A stretch of DNA of 64,000 nt from Fen-1298 sp963833465 (lineage in GTDB: Bacteria > Bacteroidota > Ignavibacteria > UBA10030): the NCBI GenBank assembly GCA_963833465.1, contig CAWHXW010000002.1, forward strand, positions 124,001 through 188,000, given 5' to 3'. Below the pieces are notes generated by a model. It made no database searches. It was not told where the DNA came from and saw only the letters and a list, made by a program, of their open reading frames with translations. This document shows positions 61,926-64,000 of this stretch, piece by piece. Position numbers and translations under genes: made by a program. Numbering within the stretch: position 1 is the first letter of the stretch; every line of letters starts with the position of its first letter.

Positions 61926-63374
61926 ATGATGATCAATCTTTCACAACAACTTCGGCTTGGATTAAAACTTACGCCTCAGCAGGTGCAGTATTTGAAACTG
62001 CTCCAACTGCCGACGCTTTCTCTTGAGCAGCGAATCAAATTGGAGCTTGAGTTAAACCCAGTGCTTGAGTTGAATGATGAACAAGAATTATCTCTTGAAC
62101 AAGAAGATCAACCTGACGAACCCGATGAAAAAGTTGAAGAGGCAGCTGAAGAGAGCCAGACCAAAGATGATTACACAATTGAAGATTATATGAACGATGA
62201 TCTCTCGGGCTTTAAAAGTCCGGAGGCATATAAATCAAATGATGAGGATGATTCTTATGAATCTCCCCAGCAATCAACTATTCCGCTCTCCGAACGGCTT
62301 CTTGTTCAGCTTAAAATGTTCTTGAGCGATGACGAAGATATTTTACTCGGAGAAGAAATTCTTGGCAATGTTGACGAAGACGGTTATCTTCGCCGCGATT
62401 TGGCTCTTATCGTTCAAGACCTTAACCTAAGTTTTGGGATGAACATTGCAGTAGAAAAGGCAGAAAATGTCCTTCAAAAAATACTTTTATTGGACCCGTC
62501 CGGCATTGCGGCGAGAAACCTGCAGGAATGTCTTATTGCGCAGATCCATGCCGGAAAGCACACATCATCACTTAAAGAACTTGCAATTAGAATATTGAAA
62601 GATTTCTTTGAAGATTTTAAACTTAAACGTTTCGATAAACTTGAACATAATCTGAACGTTAGTCGAGAGACGCTGAAGAAAGTTATAGAACTGATTCAGC
62701 ATCTTAATCCAAAACCGGGCGAAGGCGAATTCTCTGCTCAAGAAAATTACATCACGCCTGATTTCATCGTTGAAAAAGATAACGGCGATTTTATTATCAC
62801 ACTTAATGACCGCAACATTCCGGCATTACGAATCAACAGTGCTTACAAACAATTAGTAACACCAAAAGGAAAAAAAGTTTCTGCAGAAACAAAAGATTTC
62901 GTTAAGAAAAAATTTGAAGCTGCAAAATGGTTTATTGCGTCTATTCATCAGCGGCGCGAAACTTTAATGAAGGTGATGAATATTATCGTCGAAAAACAAC
63001 GAACTTGGTTTGAAGAAGGTGAATCGCTTAAACCGATGATCTATAAAGATATTTCAGAAGTTGTAGGCGTAGACATCTCTACAATTAGCCGTGTAGTCAA
63101 CAGTAAATATGTTCAAACTGAATTCGGCGTTTATTCCTTGCGCTACTTTTTTACTTCCGGACTTGAATCCGAGAACGGTGAAGATGTTTCCAATCAAGTC
63201 GTCAAACAAAGAGTTAAAGATATTATTGCAGCAGAGCCGCCTAATGATTCATTGAACGACGATAAAATTGCCGACATTCTGAAACAAGAAGGCATTCACA
63301 TTGCCCGGCGAACTGTTGCAAAATACCGCGAACAGCTTGGACTTCCAATCGCGCGTATGCGCAGAAAGATTTGA
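61926..63374 (+). CDS. rpoN: RNA polymerase sigma-54 factor
   Basis: 482 residues. Region I is Gln/Leu-rich (LRLGLKLTPQQVQYLKLLQL), then an acidic region II (about 50-120), the core-binding region III, and an HTH at VVGVDISTISRVVNSKYVQT followed by FGVYSLRYFFTSG. The RpoN box is at 460-469 (ARRTVAKYRE). All elements are intact. Requires AAA+ enhancer-binding activators, none of which is in the window. It lies 6 bp before hslV. Confidence 0.96.
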   Translation: MMINLSQQLRLGLKLTPQQVQYLKLLQLPTLSLEQRIKLELELNPVLELNDEQELSLEQEDQPDEPDEKVEEAAEESQTKDDYTIEDYMNDDLSGFKSPEAYKSNDEDDSYESPQQSTIPLSERLLVQLKMFLSDDEDILLGEEILGNVDEDGYLRRDLALIVQDLNLSFGMNIAVEKAENVLQKILLLDPSGIAARNLQECLIAQIHAGKHTSSLKELAIRILKDFFEDFKLKRFDKLEHNLNVSRETLKKVIELIQHLNPKPGEGEFSAQENYITPDFIVEKDNGDFIITLNDRNIPALRINSAYKQLVTPKGKKVSAETKDFVKKKFEAAKWFIASIHQRRETLMKVMNIIVEKQRTWFEEGESLKPMIYKDISEVVGVDISTISRVVNSKYVQTEFGVYSLRYFFTSGLESENGEDVSNQVVKQRVKDIIAAEPPNDSLNDDKIADILKQEGIHIARRTVAKYREQLGLPIARMRRKI

Positions 63375-63380
63375 TTCTAT

Positions 63381-63932
63381 ATGAAAAAAATACCGGAAGA
63401 TAACAAAATACACTCAACCACAATTATTGGACTTCGCCATAACGGACATATTGCTATCGGCGGTGATGGCCAAGTGACACTTGGTAATACTATGATGAAG
63501 CAGAAAACTAATAAAATCCGCAGACTTTATAACGATTCTGTGCTTGTTGGATTCGCAGGTTCGGCAGCGGATGCATTTAGTCTCTTGGAACGATTTGAAG
63601 AAAAACTTGAGCAGTACCAAGGTCAGCTTGCGAGAGCAGCTGTGGAACTTGCCAAATTATGGCGAACTGATAAATATCTCCGTCAGCTTGAAGCATTACT
63701 AGCCGTACTTGATAAAGAACACGCGCTTATTATTTCCGGTACCGGGGATGTGATAGAACCTGATGACGGAATTGTTGCTGTCGGCTCCGGTGGAAGTTAC
63801 GCGCTGTCTGCAGCAAGAATACTTGTCAAGCACACAAAATTAAGCGCGCGGGATATAGTACATGAATCTCTCAACGCCGCTTCAGATATATGCATTTATA
63901 CAAATAAAAATTTCACTATTGAAGAATTGTAG
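63381..63932 (+). CDS. hslV: ATP-dependent protease subunit HslV
   Basis: 183 residues. Catalytic Thr is T13 in HSTTIIG, so a 12-residue propeptide must be removed, longer than in Escherichia coli (Met only). Conserved GHIAIGGDGQVTLGNT, RRLYNDSVLVGFAGSAADAF, LEALLAVLDKEHALIISGTGDV and SDICIYTNKNFTIEEL. Forms the two-ring peptidase of HslVU, powered by HslU encoded next. Confidence 0.95.
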   Translation: MKKIPEDNKIHSTTIIGLRHNGHIAIGGDGQVTLGNTMMKQKTNKIRRLYNDSVLVGFAGSAADAFSLLERFEEKLEQYQGQLARAAVELAKLWRTDKYLRQLEALLAVLDKEHALIISGTGDVIEPDDGIVAVGSGGSYALSAARILVKHTKLSARDIVHESLNAASDICIYTNKNFTIEEL

Positions 63933-63937
63933 GCACA

Positions 63938-64000
63938 GTGGCAAAAAAACAGTTTGTACTTTCGCAAAAAGAACTGACTCCGCGGCAAATTGTCGACGAG
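63938..64000 (+). CDS. hslU: HslU ATPase subunit, 5' end only
   Basis: 21 codons from GTG 63938, 5 bp after hslV: KKQFVLSQKELTPRQIVDE. The LTPRQIVDE segment is the usual HslU N-terminus. The rest lies outside the window. Confidence 0.85.
   Translation, partial: MAKKQFVLSQKELTPRQIVDE

Noticed and set aside
1..64000. CRISPR array, tRNA or rRNA genes, prophage, toxin-antitoxin pair
   Set aside because: I looked for repeat-spacer periodicity, T-arm-like sequences and typical genes on both strands and saw nothing I could support.

Overview
The window is AT-rich bacterial chromosome. It suggests a member of the Bacteroidota/Chlorobiota side of the FCB group, most like Ignavibacteria or Kryptonia. 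The reasons are two proteins with type IX secretion (T9SS) C-terminal sorting domains containing NPFNPST, large outer-membrane barrel proteins, many multi-PAS sensor kinases, single-domain response regulators, and short or nearly leaderless 5' ends. I found no rRNA, tRNA, CRISPR array, prophage or intact insertion sequence. The lineage is an inference from gene content, not from a marker gene.

Layout. 1-5.6 kb (minus): three sensor genes in a row, a HisKA_2 kinase, a receiver-PASx6 protein without output domain, and a GAF-PAS-PAS kinase cut by the window edge. 5.8-8.3 kb (plus): an LptF/LptG permease pair, the second frameshifted. 8.3-13.1 kb (minus): a 53-residue membrane protein, two related CheY-like proteins, a coiled-coil protein with a lipoprotein, a Rho-N/SAP-like protein and a methyltransferase. 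13.2-17.0 kb (minus): carB split in two, with a Spy/LTXXQ-type periplasmic protein gene between the halves. 17.3-22.0 kb (plus): frameshifted aconitase, an M48-like protein that lost a zinc ligand, and an FmdB zinc ribbon. 22.6-29.8 kb (minus): a seven-gene TetR/HlyD/ABC/TolC efflux operon. 30.4-40.2 kb (minus): a T9SS cargo protein, two tandem GT-C/TPR membrane proteins and a DUF362 protein with a T9SS tail. Palindromic repeats lie on both sides of the last three genes. 40.7-51.7 kb (minus): PcrA/UvrD helicase, Ogt, a large barrel protein, GlyRS, a nucleotidyltransferase and the AMMECR1/Memo pair. 51.9-57.1 kb (minus): a response regulator, a seven-PAS hybrid kinase and a membrane zinc-motif protein. 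57.5-64.0 kb (plus): phosphohexomutase, a secreted protein, frameshifted dprA, a DUF3109 protein, rpoN, hslV and the start of hslU.

How the genes fit together. Signalling genes (four kinases or PAS proteins and four stand-alone receivers) and envelope genes (LPS permeases, efflux pump, T9SS cargo, barrel protein, GT-C proteins) dominate. The most notable structures are: four conserved genes (lptG-like, carB2, acnA, dprA), each broken by what reads as exactly one extra base; the nested gene inside carB; two inverted copies of a palindromic repeat, one of which carries a nested MITE-like insertion whose empty site is preserved in the other copy; and a near-identical 415-bp block shared by the two GT-C/TPR paralogues, which looks like gene conversion.
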